In this document: piece by piece, positions 32,607-40,763 of the stretch
How the letters are laid out: each line of letters opens with the position of its first letter
How positions within the stretch are numbered: position 1 is the stretch's first letter
Source of the DNA: Caproicibacter sp046707225
Lineage (GTDB): Bacteria; Bacillota; Clostridia; Oscillospirales; Acutalibacteraceae
Length of the DNA stretch: 64,000 nucleotides
Direction of reading: 5' to 3'
Assembly: GCF_046707225.1 (NCBI RefSeq)
Contig: NZ_JBJKOP010000014.1
Coordinates: 18,987 to 82,986 of the forward strand
Position numbers and translations under genes: made by a program
Notes under the pieces: generated by a model
What the model saw: only the letters and a program-made list of their open reading frames with translations
What the model was told of the DNA's origin: nothing
Databases searched by the model: none

Positions 32607-33826
32607 GATTTCTGTTGCTCCGCTTTCACAAGATTGATCAGGACCTCGACCATTTTGTCCATCGACTGAATGGAAATAAATTCAAATCTGCCGTGAAAAT
32701 TCTGCCCGCCGGTCGGCAGGTTCGGACAGGGCAGCCCCATGAACGACAGCCGGGCTCCGTCCGTGCCGCCGCGGATTGCAACGGCACGCGGCGCTACGCC
32801 GGCTTCTTTCATCGCCCGTTCGGCCCGTTCTATGATTTCGGGATGCTTTTCGATTTCCTGCTTCATATTATAGTAAGAATCGGAAAGTGACAGCTCAAAC
32901 GTTCCGGCGCCGTATTTGTCATTCAGATAATCAGCGATTCTGCGCACGGTTTCCTTTCTCGACTCGAATTGACTGCGGTCATGGTCGCGGATAATATAGC
33001 GCAGTTCCGCCTCTTCCGCATCGCCGGAAATCCGCGTCAGGTGGTAAAAGCCCTCGTACCCTTCGGTATGCTCCGGGGTTTCCGCCGCCGGGAGCATGGA
33101 GTGGAATTCCATGGCAAACTGTGCGGCGCTGCGCATCCGGTTTTTCGCGTCGCCCGGGTGAACGCTGACTCCGTGAACGGTCACGACGGCTCCGGCCGCG
33201 TTGAAGTTTTCGTACTCCAGCTCGCCCAGCGTACCGCCGTCCACCGTATAGGCAAAGTCGGCGCCGAAGCCCTTGACGTCGAAGCGGTCCGCGCCGCGTC
33301 CGATTTCCTCATCCGGGGTAAAGGCGACGGCAATTTTTCCGTGCGGCGTATGATGCTTGTTCAGTTCTTCCACAGCAGTCAGAATTTCCGCTACGCCGGC
33401 CTTGTCGTCCGCGCCGAGCAGGGTGGTGCCGTCGGTGACGATCAGGTCGTCCCCGACGTAATCCGAGAGGTTCCGGTAATCCTTCGCGCGCATCACGATG
33501 TTTTTCTCCTGGTTCAGAACAATGTCGCCGCCGCCGTAGTTTTTCACGATTCTCGGCTTGATTCCCGCGCCCGGCGCGGCTTCGGAGGTGTCCATGTGGG
33601 CGATCAGGCCGATGACCGGCGCGGCCGTCTCACAGTTTGCGGGCAGTGTGCCGTAGACATAACCGGAATCATCCCGGCGGACGTCCGAGAAGCCGAGCGA
33701 CTTCATTTCTTCCGCCAGCGCGTCCGCAAGAACGAGCTGCCCCGGCGTGCTGGGGCAGCTTTCGCTGTCCTCGCTGGACATGGTGTCAAACGACGTGTAG
33801 TGAATCAGTCTTTCAAAAGCTTTCAT
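32603..33826 (-). CDS. pepT: Peptidase T (tripeptide aminopeptidase)
   Basis: 407 residues, M20 family. Zinc-binding and catalytic motifs are visible: GLIAHMDTSEAAPG (His and Asp), TTLLGADDKAGVAEI (bridging Asp), AFTPDEEIGRGAD (catalytic Glu pair) and the dimerisation domain in the middle (GVSVHPGDAKNRM). It removes N-terminal residues from tripeptides in the cytoplasm. AAGGAGAC precedes the ATG. Confidence 0.94.
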   Translation of the reverse strand: MKAFERLIHYTSFDTMSSEDSESCPSTPGQLVLADALAEEMKSLGFSDVRRDDSGYVYGTLPANCETAAPVIGLIAHMDTSEAAPGAGIKPRIVKNYGGGDIVLNQEKNIVMRAKDYRNLSDYVGDDLIVTDGTTLLGADDKAGVAEILTAVEELNKHHTPHGKIAVAFTPDEEIGRGADRFDVKGFGADFAYTVDGGTLGELEYENFNAAGAVVTVHGVSVHPGDAKNRMRSAAQFAMEFHSMLPAAETPEHTEGYEGFYHLTRISGDAEEAELRYIIRDHDRSQFESRKETVRRIADYLNDKYGAGTFELSLSDSYYNMKQEIEKHPEIIERAERAMKEAGVAPRAVAIRGGTDGARLSFMGLPCPNLPTGGQNFHGRFEFISIQSMDKMVEVLINLVKAEQQKS

Positions 33827-33844
33827 GTTGTTTTCGTCTCCTTT

Positions 33845-35221
33845 TTATGATAAAACGTCTTTCCAGGCCGTTTTCAGGCATTGGACCGCGTTTTTGATCT
33901 GTTCCGACGGAATCCCGGCGAATCCGAGCAGGACTTTTTCGCCTCCAGAGGTGGTTCCAATGCGTACCCCTTGCCGGAGAGCCAAATCGCGCAGGGTTTC
34001 CGCGTCGGTGTCCGCGTGTACGGTCAGGATCATGCTCAGCGGCGTCTCCTGAAGCAGAATTTCCACGCGGCTGCCGAACGCCGATTTCAATTCGTGCGAC
34101 AGAAGATCGCATTTGGAACCGTAGAGCTTGCGCAGCCGCCGAAGGTGGCGCTCCATCTGTCCGCTTTTCATATAGTTGGCGAGCGCGAGCTGTTCGATTT
34201 TGGAAGCCGTCTGATTGTAGTTTTCGGCTCTCCGGCGGTAACGCTTCAACAAATCCGGCGTCAGTGCCATGTACCCGATGCGGACCGACGGCAGAAGCAG
34301 TTTGGAAAACGAACCGATGTAAACGACGCTTCGTCCGGCGCCCATTCCCTGAAGGGCGGGAATCGGCCGCGCGCGGTAGCGGAGTTCGCCGTTGTGGTCG
34401 TCCTCGATGATAATTCCGCCGTTTTCCCACGCCCACCGAAGCAGCTCCATCCGACGGCTGATCGGCAGGCTTGTTCCGGTGCGCACCCGGTTCGACGGGC
34501 TGACAAACAGGAGTTTTGCCCCGCTTGACGCAAGCACGTCCATCCTTGGCCCGTCCTCGTCACCGGGCAGCTTTAAAACAGAGAACCCGCAGTCGGAAAA
34601 AACCTGTTCCGCCTGCCGAAAACCGGGTTCTTCCATGGCGACGGTTGTTTCGCCGCCGTTTAAAAGGCCGCATAGAATAGATAACAGCGGCTGCGTTCCG
34701 GCACCGATGACAATCTGGTCCGGGGAGGCAAGCACGCCGCGCGCGCCGTAGCTGTAGGAGGACAGCGCTTCCCGCAGCGCGTACTCCCCCTGATGATCGC
34801 CGTAAGAGGCGATAAGCTCCTGCCGATTCAGCACGTCCCGAATCTGCCTCCGCCAGATTTTTAAATCCATGTTATCACTGTCAACACAGTCGCTGCTGAA
34901 GTTGTAATCGGCGTGCGGTCCTGCCGGACGAGGCAGCCGGGACGGCACAACGGTTCGCACCGGTTCCGGGCGGCGTGCGTCCAGCACGAAATATCCGCGC
35001 TGGGGACGCGCCCGGATGTAACCCTCCACGCAGAGCTGCTGATAGGCGCTTTCCACCGTTGTGCAGCTAATATTCAGCCCGTCCGCCAGCGAACGAATCG
35101 ATGGCAGGCGTTCCCCAGCCTTTAGATGCCCCGATTCCACCGCACGGCGTATGGAAGAATAGAGCTGCTGATACAGCGGAATCGGGGATTTTTCGTCCAG
35201 CTGCAGATAGTCGTAAGTCAT
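33845..35221 (-). CDS. MocR/PdxR-type regulator (GntR HTH + aminotransferase domain)
   Basis: 458 residues. A GntR winged HTH at ~15-80 (IPLYQQLYSSIRRAVESG, LPSIRSLADGLNISCTTVESAYQQL) is followed by a fold-type I aminotransferase domain with a PLP-Lys region SFSKLLLPSVRIGYM. MocR proteins use PLP as sensor rather than as catalyst; the PdxR branch controls vitamin B6 genes. The ATG at 35221 has GAGGAG upstream. It is divergent from two ECF S components, which are therefore candidate B6-vitamer transporters. Confidence 0.88.
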   Translation of the reverse strand: MTYDYLQLDEKSPIPLYQQLYSSIRRAVESGHLKAGERLPSIRSLADGLNISCTTVESAYQQLCVEGYIRARPQRGYFVLDARRPEPVRTVVPSRLPRPAGPHADYNFSSDCVDSDNMDLKIWRRQIRDVLNRQELIASYGDHQGEYALREALSSYSYGARGVLASPDQIVIGAGTQPLLSILCGLLNGGETTVAMEEPGFRQAEQVFSDCGFSVLKLPGDEDGPRMDVLASSGAKLLFVSPSNRVRTGTSLPISRRMELLRWAWENGGIIIEDDHNGELRYRARPIPALQGMGAGRSVVYIGSFSKLLLPSVRIGYMALTPDLLKRYRRRAENYNQTASKIEQLALANYMKSGQMERHLRRLRKLYGSKCDLLSHELKSAFGSRVEILLQETPLSMILTVHADTDAETLRDLALRQGVRIGTTSGGEKVLLGFAGIPSEQIKNAVQCLKTAWKDVLS

Positions 35222-35231
35222 AAGTCTCCTC

Positions 35232-35281
35232 AACTGTACTGAAAGAATTTTTTCAAACTGTATATTTCAATAGAAACAGTT
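35232..35281. promoter_or_regulatory. AACTGT repeats in the mocR/ECF divergent region
   Basis: Two direct AACTGTA repeats (35232-35238 and 35256-35262, 24 bases apart) and one inverted AACAGTT (35275-35281). Combinations of direct and inverted half-sites are typical of MocR-family binding regions. They lie immediately upstream of the regulator's own start. Confidence 0.5.
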
Positions 35282-35339
35282 ATTCGCTATTATTATACCA
35301 ACGTAATTTTTGCAAATCAATCCTATTGGAGGTAAAAGC

Positions 35340-35867
35340 ATGAAAAAAACAGCATCGACGGGCCTGATTGTTTTCACGGCGCTGTTCGCCGCGCTGATAT
35401 TTGTCGTTACCGCGTACCTGTTCCATATTCCGACCCCGGTCACCGGAGGATATATCCATCTGGGGGACGCGTTCCTATACCTGGCGGCAAGCATTCTGCC
35501 TCTCCCTTACGCGGTGGCCGCGGGCGGCATCGGCGAGGCGCTGTCGGACGGCCTGACCGGCAGCGCCGTCTACGTGCTGCCCACGCTTTTGATTAAATCG
35601 GCGATGGTTCTGTGCTTTGCGTCGGCGGCAAAATCGATTGTCACCAAGCGGAACCTGATTGCCTGCGCGGCGGCGGGAGGAATCTGCGTCGCGGGGTATT
35701 ATCTGACCGAAGCGGTTCTGCTCGGCAACTTTGCGGCTCCTGTGGCGGAAATTCCGGGGAATCTGATTCAGGCGGCGGCAAGCGCGGTTATTTACATTCT
35801 GGTTGGCCGCGCTTTCGACCGGATGAAGCTGAAAAGCCGCTTGGCCGTGATGGTAAAGCAGCATTAG
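35340..35867 (+). CDS. ECF transporter S component (candidate B6 vitamer)
   Basis: 175 residues, six hydrophobic segments, with the S-component pattern GGYIHLGDAFLYLAASILP in the first loop and a small-residue-rich first helix (TALFAALIF) that docks on the ECF module. The energising EcfA/EcfT genes are not in the window, so a shared (group II) module is implied. GGAGG precedes the ATG. Divergence from a MocR/PdxR-type regulator suggests pyridoxine/pyridoxal uptake; thiamine-precursor-type S components look similar. Confidence 0.82.
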   Translation: MKKTASTGLIVFTALFAALIFVVTAYLFHIPTPVTGGYIHLGDAFLYLAASILPLPYAVAAGGIGEALSDGLTGSAVYVLPTLLIKSAMVLCFASAAKSIVTKRNLIACAAAGGICVAGYYLTEAVLLGNFAAPVAEIPGNLIQAAASAVIYILVGRAFDRMKLKSRLAVMVKQH

Positions 35868-35894
35868 CTTGAGAAAAGCAGGAGGGAATGCGAT

Positions 35895-36461
35895 ATGAGA
35901 AGTAAAAATCAAACCGTCAATCTCGCGCTGGCGGGGCTTATGGGTGCGCTTGTCTTTGTCGCGACGGTATTTTTTAAGGTTCAGATTCCCGTCGGCGGAG
36001 ACAAAACGATGATCGGGTTTGCCAATGTGTTCTGTATTCTTTCCGGGCTGCTGCTCGGCCCGGTTTACGGAGGACTGGCCGCGGGGGTTGGTTCCTTTTT
36101 GTTTGACATTACGAACGGGTGGGCGTCCAGCGCGCCGGTCACGCTTGTGACCAAATTCGCGATGGCCTGGATCTGCGGCCTGATCGCCTGGGGTGGGGAT
36201 GGCCGCGGAAAAAAGCTGTCCCGCGTCATTGTGGGGGCCGTGGCCGGCTCGGTTTCTTACAGCGTCCTGTATCTGGCCTACTCGGCGGTGAAAGAGTTGG
36301 TTTTGGGCGACGCGGCGCAGACGGTTCAGATGGTCTTGCTGTCGAAACTGGGAGCGACCGCTACCAACGCGCTGTTCGCGGACATCATCGCGGTGCCCCT
36401 GTATTTTGCCGTTCGCAGAGGCTTGGCGCGCAGTTTTCCGGAAGCACGCGGCAGCCGGTGA
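35895..36461 (+). CDS. Second ECF transporter S component
   Basis: 188 residues, about six membrane segments, starting LALAGLMGALVFVATVFF with VPVGG-like loops (IPVGGDKTMIGFANVFCILSGLLLGP) characteristic of S components. It lies 27 bases after the first and is cotranscribed. The two proteins are not close copies, so they may recognise two forms of a vitamin or two ligands under the same regulator. Confidence 0.82.
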   Translation: MRSKNQTVNLALAGLMGALVFVATVFFKVQIPVGGDKTMIGFANVFCILSGLLLGPVYGGLAAGVGSFLFDITNGWASSAPVTLVTKFAMAWICGLIAWGGDGRGKKLSRVIVGAVAGSVSYSVLYLAYSAVKELVLGDAAQTVQMVLLSKLGATATNALFADIIAVPLYFAVRRGLARSFPEARGSR

Positions 36462-36469
36462 AAATTCGG

Positions 36470-36498
36470 TTGTGATTCTGCTGAGATAATGCTATAAT
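36470..36498 (+). promoter_or_regulatory. SigmaA promoter of the flippase gene
   Basis: TTGTGA (36470-36475), 17 bases, TATAAT (36493-36498). A hairpin with 8-bp arms (36499-36506, 36524-36531) follows at once and would form at the 5' end of the mRNA. Confidence 0.65.
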
Positions 36499-36542
36499 GA
36501 CTCCGTTCCAAAAAACTGGCAGGACGGAGTCGTTAATTTGCG

Positions 36543-37865
36543 ATGAAACAAAAAAGAGAAAAAAAGATACAAAGTGCAGTGGTGCGCGATTCGGTTAACA
36601 CGTTCGGGACCAATTTGTTCGGTTCTGTCATTACCCTGTTCTCGCAGCTCATCGTCCTGAACCGCGTGGAACCCGAAATCAGGGGATATTTCACACAGAT
36701 GCAGCAGTGGGGAGAAGGGTTCTTCACAATCCTCGGCCTCAGCGTTACATCCGCCGTCATCTATTACGTCGCCCGAAACTCGATCCGAAACACCCGGCAT
36801 GCGATCGGGCGGCTGAGCATAAGCATTGCTGCGGCAATTATCGTACTTGGCGCCGCAACCCTGTTTTTTCTGCGCAGGAGCTCTTTCTTCACTTCGACGC
36901 CGGGGCAGTTTTTGGTCGCGATCGTTATTTACAGTGTCCTTTCTTTTCTGTTTAACATCTGCACATCAATCCTTCGCGGTGAAAACAAGTTTAAATCATA
37001 TAATTTGGTCAACCTTGTCCAGCGAATCCTGATGGCGGCGCTGGCAGTCGCGGTCTTTTTGCGCCCGAATGTGTTTTTCTGGGTTTGGGGCGCGATAGCA
37101 GTTTCACTTGTGACTCTGCTTCTTGCGCTCTGGGGGGTCGTGCGCTGGAACGGCCCGATGCAGGAACCCGCGCCGGAAAATGACCTGCCCGTCGGTGTTG
37201 GGAGCATGATTGGATACAGTCTGAAGGCTCACGTGAGCAACGTGATGACCTACCTGAACTCATATCTGGGCGGATATATTGTCCAATGGGTTTCCAGTAT
37301 TGCCAATTTCAGCATCTATAATTTGGCGGTTACGATGATGCGGCAGGTCTGGATTTTGCCGGATGCCGTTAGTCAGGTTATCCTGAGCAGAATCTCAGGA
37401 ATGACGCAGATGAAGGACAAAGTCCGTCTTACTTTGCTTTCCTCCAAGGTGGTTACCTACATCACGACGCTTGGTGCCGTTGCACTTTATTGGGTCGCAC
37501 GTTTTCTGGTACCAATTGTGTTTCCGATGTATGTGGGGACGCTGGGTCCACTGCCCTATCTGATGATCGGTTCCGTTTTTTATTCCTATTCCAAGGTCCT
37601 TGGAAACTCCATTGCGGGTTATGGGCATCCGGAGCTGAATATTATCCCTACAGCGCTTGGAATTATTATAAATATTATTTCCAGCCTGATTCTTCTTCCG
37701 CTGATGGGCACGAACGGAATCGCTCTGGCTACGTCGATTTCGATGACGGCGCAGTCCGTTTCCTGCATCGTAATTTTCTGCCGGTTTTCCCACACGCCGT
37801 TTTACCGGCTCCTGATTCCAAACCGGGAAGAGATCGCGATGGTTGCGAGAGCTTTCCACAAATAA
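36543..37865 (+). CDS. Polysaccharide flippase-like (MOP/Wzx superfamily) membrane protein
   Basis: 440 residues with about 12 membrane segments, no signal peptide, and the MOP-superfamily pattern of an N-terminal amphipathic start (NTFGTNLFGSVITLFSQLIVLNRV) and two six-helix bundles. Wzx-type proteins flip undecaprenyl-linked sugars. It stands alone here, 17 kb from the glycan operon at 55-62 kb. It could serve that pathway, which has no flippase in its own operon, but this is a guess. Confidence 0.75.
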   Translation: MKQKREKKIQSAVVRDSVNTFGTNLFGSVITLFSQLIVLNRVEPEIRGYFTQMQQWGEGFFTILGLSVTSAVIYYVARNSIRNTRHAIGRLSISIAAAIIVLGAATLFFLRRSSFFTSTPGQFLVAIVIYSVLSFLFNICTSILRGENKFKSYNLVNLVQRILMAALAVAVFLRPNVFFWVWGAIAVSLVTLLLALWGVVRWNGPMQEPAPENDLPVGVGSMIGYSLKAHVSNVMTYLNSYLGGYIVQWVSSIANFSIYNLAVTMMRQVWILPDAVSQVILSRISGMTQMKDKVRLTLLSSKVVTYITTLGAVALYWVARFLVPIVFPMYVGTLGPLPYLMIGSVFYSYSKVLGNSIAGYGHPELNIIPTALGIIINIISSLILLPLMGTNGIALATSISMTAQSVSCIVIFCRFSHTPFYRLLIPNREEIAMVARAFHK

Positions 37866-37886
37866 ACGGTATTCTGTCGAAAAGAA

Positions 37887-37909
37887 GCCGGACGGCATTG
37901 CCGCCCGGC
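37887..37909. terminator. Terminator between flippase and yitT genes
   Basis: Arms GCCGGACGGC (37887-37896) and GCCGCCCGGC (37900-37909), one mismatch. On the minus strand CTTTTC follows. Confidence 0.65.
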
Positions 37910-37919
37910 CCTATTGCTT

Positions 37920-38765
37920 TTATTCGCTGTGAAAGCCTCTGCCGATGATTTCGCTGGTGTTGCAGATGAGAAGGAACGCCTCCGGCTCCACCGAGCGGAT
38001 ATACCTGCGCAGCTGTGCCGCCTGAGAGCGGTTCATCACCGTGAAAATGATATATTTGTGATGGTGGGAGTAGGCGCCGACCGCGTCGCATACCGTCGCG
38101 CTGCGGTTCAGCTTTTTGACGATATACTCAAGGATCGGCTTCGGTTCGGAGCAGATCACATTAAAATATTTATTCAGGTTAATGTTCTCAATCACGCTGT
38201 CGACAATCAGCGATTTCGCAAGAAGCCCCAGAAAAGAGAACAGCGCCGTTTTGATGCTGAAAACCAGAAAAGACGAGAGAGTAATCAAAAGGTCGCTGAA
38301 AAACAGCGCCCGGCCGATATCGACGCTCGTGTATTTTTTCAAAATCATCGCGACGATGTCCGTGCCGCCGGAGGAAGCGCCGGAGTGAAACAGCAGCGCG
38401 GAACCGAAGGCGGGCAAAAGCACCGCGAAAACGAGCTCCAGCATCGGATCATCGGTCAGCGGATGTTTCATCGGAACCAGCTGTTCCAGTACCCAGACGG
38501 TACCGGAAAGCAAAAAGCTGGCGTAAACTGTTTTGACTCCGAAGCTCCGCCCCAGAAAAATGAAACCGCAGACAACAAGCAGGGCGTTCAAAACGAAGTT
38601 GACACTCGCGGGCGAAAGCGGGGTCACATATCCCAGAACCACGGAAAGACCCGACACACCGCCGAATGTAAAATTATTGGGAAATTTAAAAAAGTAGATG
38701 CCAACCGATATGACGAGTGTACTCAGCGTAATCAGGGCAAATTCCCTTGCGGAGTCTTTCTTCAT
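37920..38765 (-). CDS. YitT family membrane protein
   Basis: 281 residues: five or six membrane segments (DUF161-type) with FGGVSGLSVVL and HSGASSGGTDIVAMILKKYT, then a soluble C-terminal DUF2179 domain (residues ~220-280, HHHKYIIFTVMNRSQAAQLRRYI). Family function is not firmly known. The ATG at 38765 has AAAGGA just upstream and is preferred over the longer frame to 38798. Confidence 0.88.
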   Translation of the reverse strand: MKKDSAREFALITLSTLVISVGIYFFKFPNNFTFGGVSGLSVVLGYVTPLSPASVNFVLNALLVVCGFIFLGRSFGVKTVYASFLLSGTVWVLEQLVPMKHPLTDDPMLELVFAVLLPAFGSALLFHSGASSGGTDIVAMILKKYTSVDIGRALFFSDLLITLSSFLVFSIKTALFSFLGLLAKSLIVDSVIENINLNKYFNVICSEPKPILEYIVKKLNRSATVCDAVGAYSHHHKYIIFTVMNRSQAAQLRRYIRSVEPEAFLLICNTSEIIGRGFHSE

Positions 38766-38855
38766 AACAAATCCTTTCTTATGTTTCATTTCGCACACAA
38801 TTATAGCATTATTTTGATTTGACTGAAAGGTTGATCAAAAAATTTTGAGAAGACC

Positions 38856-38884
38856 TTTACAAATGATAGGATAAGTGCTAAAAT
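38856..38884 (+). promoter_or_regulatory. SigmaA promoter of the perR-like gene
   Basis: TTTACA (38856-38861), 17 bases, TAAAAT (38879-38884), ~45 bases before the ATG. Confidence 0.65.
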
Positions 38885-38929
38885 AAAAACAGTAGGAATT
38901 ATTGTTTTTGTAAATATCAGAGGTGACCT

Positions 38930-39328
38930 ATGGAAAAGCGACGAAACTACAGCCGGAAACGGGAGGCAATTCTGAATGCCGTGCGTTCCACGAGGACTCA
39001 TCCGACGGCGGACTGGGTTTATGAAAAGCTGAAACCGGAATATCCCGATTTGAGCCTCGGCACGGTTTACCGGAATCTGGCGCAGTTTAAACAGGACGGC
39101 ACTATTATCAGTGTCGGTGTGGTCAACGGTCAGGAGAGGTATGACGGGAACGTGAAACCCCACACCCATTTTGTCTGCTCAAAATGCGGCTCCGTGATTG
39201 ATATACCGGATGACTATATCGGCGCGGACCGGATTGAGCAGGCGGAACGAAAATACCGTCTGCAAATTGATTCGACGGATATTCTGCTTCGGGGTGTTTG
39301 TCCCGATTGCCTGAATAAAGCAAAGTAA
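38930..39328 (+). CDS. Fur-family peroxide-responsive regulator (PerR-like)
   Basis: 132 residues. A winged HTH is at 8-60 (HPTADWVYEKL, LSLGTVYRNLAQF). The structural zinc is held by C83, C86, C124 and C127. Regulatory-metal residues match the PerR arrangement: H24, D72, H78 and H80, plus acidic residues 91-95. PerR senses peroxide through iron-catalysed oxidation of those histidines and represses oxidative-stress genes. Fur or Zur identity is less likely because a separate Zur lies at 43666. A clear Per box was not found. Confidence 0.85.
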   Translation: MEKRRNYSRKREAILNAVRSTRTHPTADWVYEKLKPEYPDLSLGTVYRNLAQFKQDGTIISVGVVNGQERYDGNVKPHTHFVCSKCGSVIDIPDDYIGADRIEQAERKYRLQIDSTDILLRGVCPDCLNKAK

Positions 39329-39403
39329 AAAGGCAAATTCGAGACATCTGCGGCTTGCGACTCTGAAAAGTTAGCGATTTTTACAGCTGTCAAAATATGC
39401 CGG

Positions 39404-39432
39404 GCCGGCGGAATTTTTCGCCGGTCTTTTTT
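39404..39432 (+). terminator. Terminator after perR-like gene
   Basis: CCGGCG/CGCCGG arms (39405-39410, 39419-39424), followed by TCTTTTTT. The stretch 39433-39582 holds nothing recognisable. Confidence 0.7.
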
Positions 39433-39582
39433 GCGTTTTTCTGTCAAACGCGGGCATAATCCTTTTGCTCCCTGAAAATATAGTGTTTCTCTCTTAATCG
39501 TCAATATATCCGAAAAAAAATTGATATTTCATGACTAACTAGAAAGTATTTTAAATATTTTTCACTTATTCAAAAATAACGC

Positions 39583-39609
39583 TTGACAATTTTATCATTC
39601 TGGTATAAT
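39583..39609 (+). promoter_or_regulatory. Strong promoter upstream of the tRNA-like element
   Basis: TTGACA (39583-39588) and an extended -10 TGGTATAAT (TATAAT at 39604-39609). The 15-base spacer is short but compensated by the TGn element. Confidence 0.7.
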
Positions 39610-39649
39610 CTATGTTGCGTAGAGGTGAGAAATCACACTCGTTATAGAT

Positions 39650-39719
39650 GCCCCAGTAGCTTAACGCAAGAGCATTTGGTAAATTCCAAAGGTTGTCGGT
39701 TCAACTCCGTCCCAGGGCA
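39650..39719 (+). ncRNA. Degenerate tRNA or tRNA-like leader element
   Basis: Seventy bases fold like a tRNA. Acceptor arms 39650-39656 and 39712-39718 pair at 5 of 7 positions. A D-arm resembling GTAGCTTAA...AGAGC has a 3-bp stem but no GG in the loop. The anticodon stem TTTGG/CCAAA encloses a 6-base loop without U33, and the T-arm has a canonical TTCAACT loop and one mismatch. A functional anticodon cannot be read. It is transcribed from the promoter at 39583 and lies in the 5' leader of the zinc-ribbon gene at 39748. It is either a decayed tRNA gene or a tRNA-mimicking regulatory leader. Confidence 0.55.
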
Positions 39720-39747
39720 AAAAATTATCACAAGTGAGGTAAAAAAT

Positions 39748-40026
39748 ATGTTTGAGGACAAAACGTTAGTCTGTCAGGAGTGCGGGAAGGAGTTTGTCTG
39801 GACTGCCGGTGAGCAGGAATTTTACTCTGCGAAAGGGTTTACCAATGAACCGAAAAGGTGCCCTGAATGCCGGAAAGCCCGCAGGATGAGCCAGAAACCG
39901 CAGAGAGAGATGTTCGACGCTGTCTGCGCCGCATGCGGAGCTCCGTGCAAGGTTCCGTTCCAGCCGACGGAGGGTCGTCCGGTTTACTGCAGCGAATGCT
40001 TTGCGAAGATGAAAGAAGAAGTCTGA
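39748..40026 (+). CDS. Small multi-zinc-ribbon protein
   Basis: 92 residues with four CxxC pairs: C9/C12, C38/C41, C60/C63 (plus C67) and C81/C84. This makes two treble-clef/zinc-ribbon modules of the probable zinc-binding (zf-trcl) and CxxC-CxxC types found in clostridia. It has no enzyme motif; nucleic acid or protein binding is likely. GTGAGG precedes the ATG. The only upstream signals are the tRNA-like element and promoter; a strong terminator follows. Confidence 0.75.
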   Translation: MFEDKTLVCQECGKEFVWTAGEQEFYSAKGFTNEPKRCPECRKARRMSQKPQREMFDAVCAACGAPCKVPFQPTEGRPVYCSECFAKMKEEV

Positions 40027-40100
40027 ACCTGAGAATACAGGAAGGCCGGAGCCGATGCGCCGGTACTGTTTCTTGTAATTCGGTCGGAAAGTGAATTATG

Positions 40101-40137
40101 TACGATAAATGCGGGCAACCGCATTTATCGTATTTTT
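40101..40137 (+). terminator. Terminator of the zinc-ribbon gene
   Basis: Perfect 14-bp stem (40101-40114, 40119-40132) with a GCAA tetraloop, followed by TTTTTG. Confidence 0.9.
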
Positions 40138-40192
40138 GTATCGGGGGTCCGGTCATGAAGATTTGTCCTTTATATGGGAAAGGAAGCAAGCT

Positions 40193-40720
40193 ATGATCCT
40201 GTCGGGCAGGGAAATTCTTCGTCGCATGGGCGGCGATATCGTCATAGAGCCTTTTGATGAGAAGAAAATTAATCCGAACAGCTATAATCTGTCTTTGCAC
40301 AACGAACTGCTCGTTTATGAGAAAACCGTTCTGGATATGAAAAAGCCGAATCCGGTTCAGAAAATTCTGATTCCCGAGTCCGGCCTCCGGCTGGAACCCG
40401 GGCGGCTGTATCTGGGCAGAACGGCGGAATACACGCGCACCGAGCGCTTGGTGCCTATGCTGGAAGGGCGTTCCTCCGTCGGGCGGCTGGGTTTATTTAT
40501 CCATATCACCGCGGGATTCGGCGACGTGGGCTTTTCCGGGTACTGGACGCTTGAAATGTTCTGTACGCAGCCGATTGTAATTTATCCGGGGGTTGAAATC
40601 TGCCAGATTTATTACCACACGATCGAGGGGGACTACGACCCGTACCGAAGCGGAAAATACCAGAACAACAGCGGGATTCAGCCAAGCCTGCTGTACCGGG
40701 AATTTGAACCGGAAGAATAA
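40193..40720 (+). CDS. dcd: dCTP deaminase
   Basis: 175 residues. Family motifs are NPNSYNLSL, EGRSSVGRLGLFIHITAGFGDVGF (Ser-Arg substrate loop and catalytic region; the usual E of the active site lies in SGYWTLEM) and the C-terminal KYQNNSGIQPS. It deaminates dCTP to dUTP, some members going on to dUMP, in pyrimidine nucleotide synthesis. ATG 40193 has AAAGGAAG upstream; an earlier in-frame start at 40109 overlaps the preceding terminator. It is convergent with nrdG, another dNTP-supply gene. Confidence 0.93.
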   Translation: MILSGREILRRMGGDIVIEPFDEKKINPNSYNLSLHNELLVYEKTVLDMKKPNPVQKILIPESGLRLEPGRLYLGRTAEYTRTERLVPMLEGRSSVGRLGLFIHITAGFGDVGFSGYWTLEMFCTQPIVIYPGVEICQIYYHTIEGDYDPYRSGKYQNNSGIQPSLLYREFEPEE

Positions 40721-40722
40721 AG

Positions 40723-40763
40723 CGAGCCGCCTTTTCTGTGAGGAAAAGGCGGCTCGTTTTATT
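40723..40763. terminator. Terminator between dcd and nrdG
   Basis: Perfect 13-bp arms (40723-40735, 40744-40756) with an 8-base loop; TTTTATTTT follows on the plus strand. Confidence 0.85.

Noticed and set aside
38885..38929. A Per box ahead of the perR-like gene
   Set aside because: GGAATTATTG-type sequence is only a loose half match to TTATAATNATTATAA.
39650..39719. A functional tRNA gene
   Set aside because: Six-base anticodon loop without U33, no D-loop GG and two acceptor mismatches; reported as a degenerate or tRNA-like element instead.
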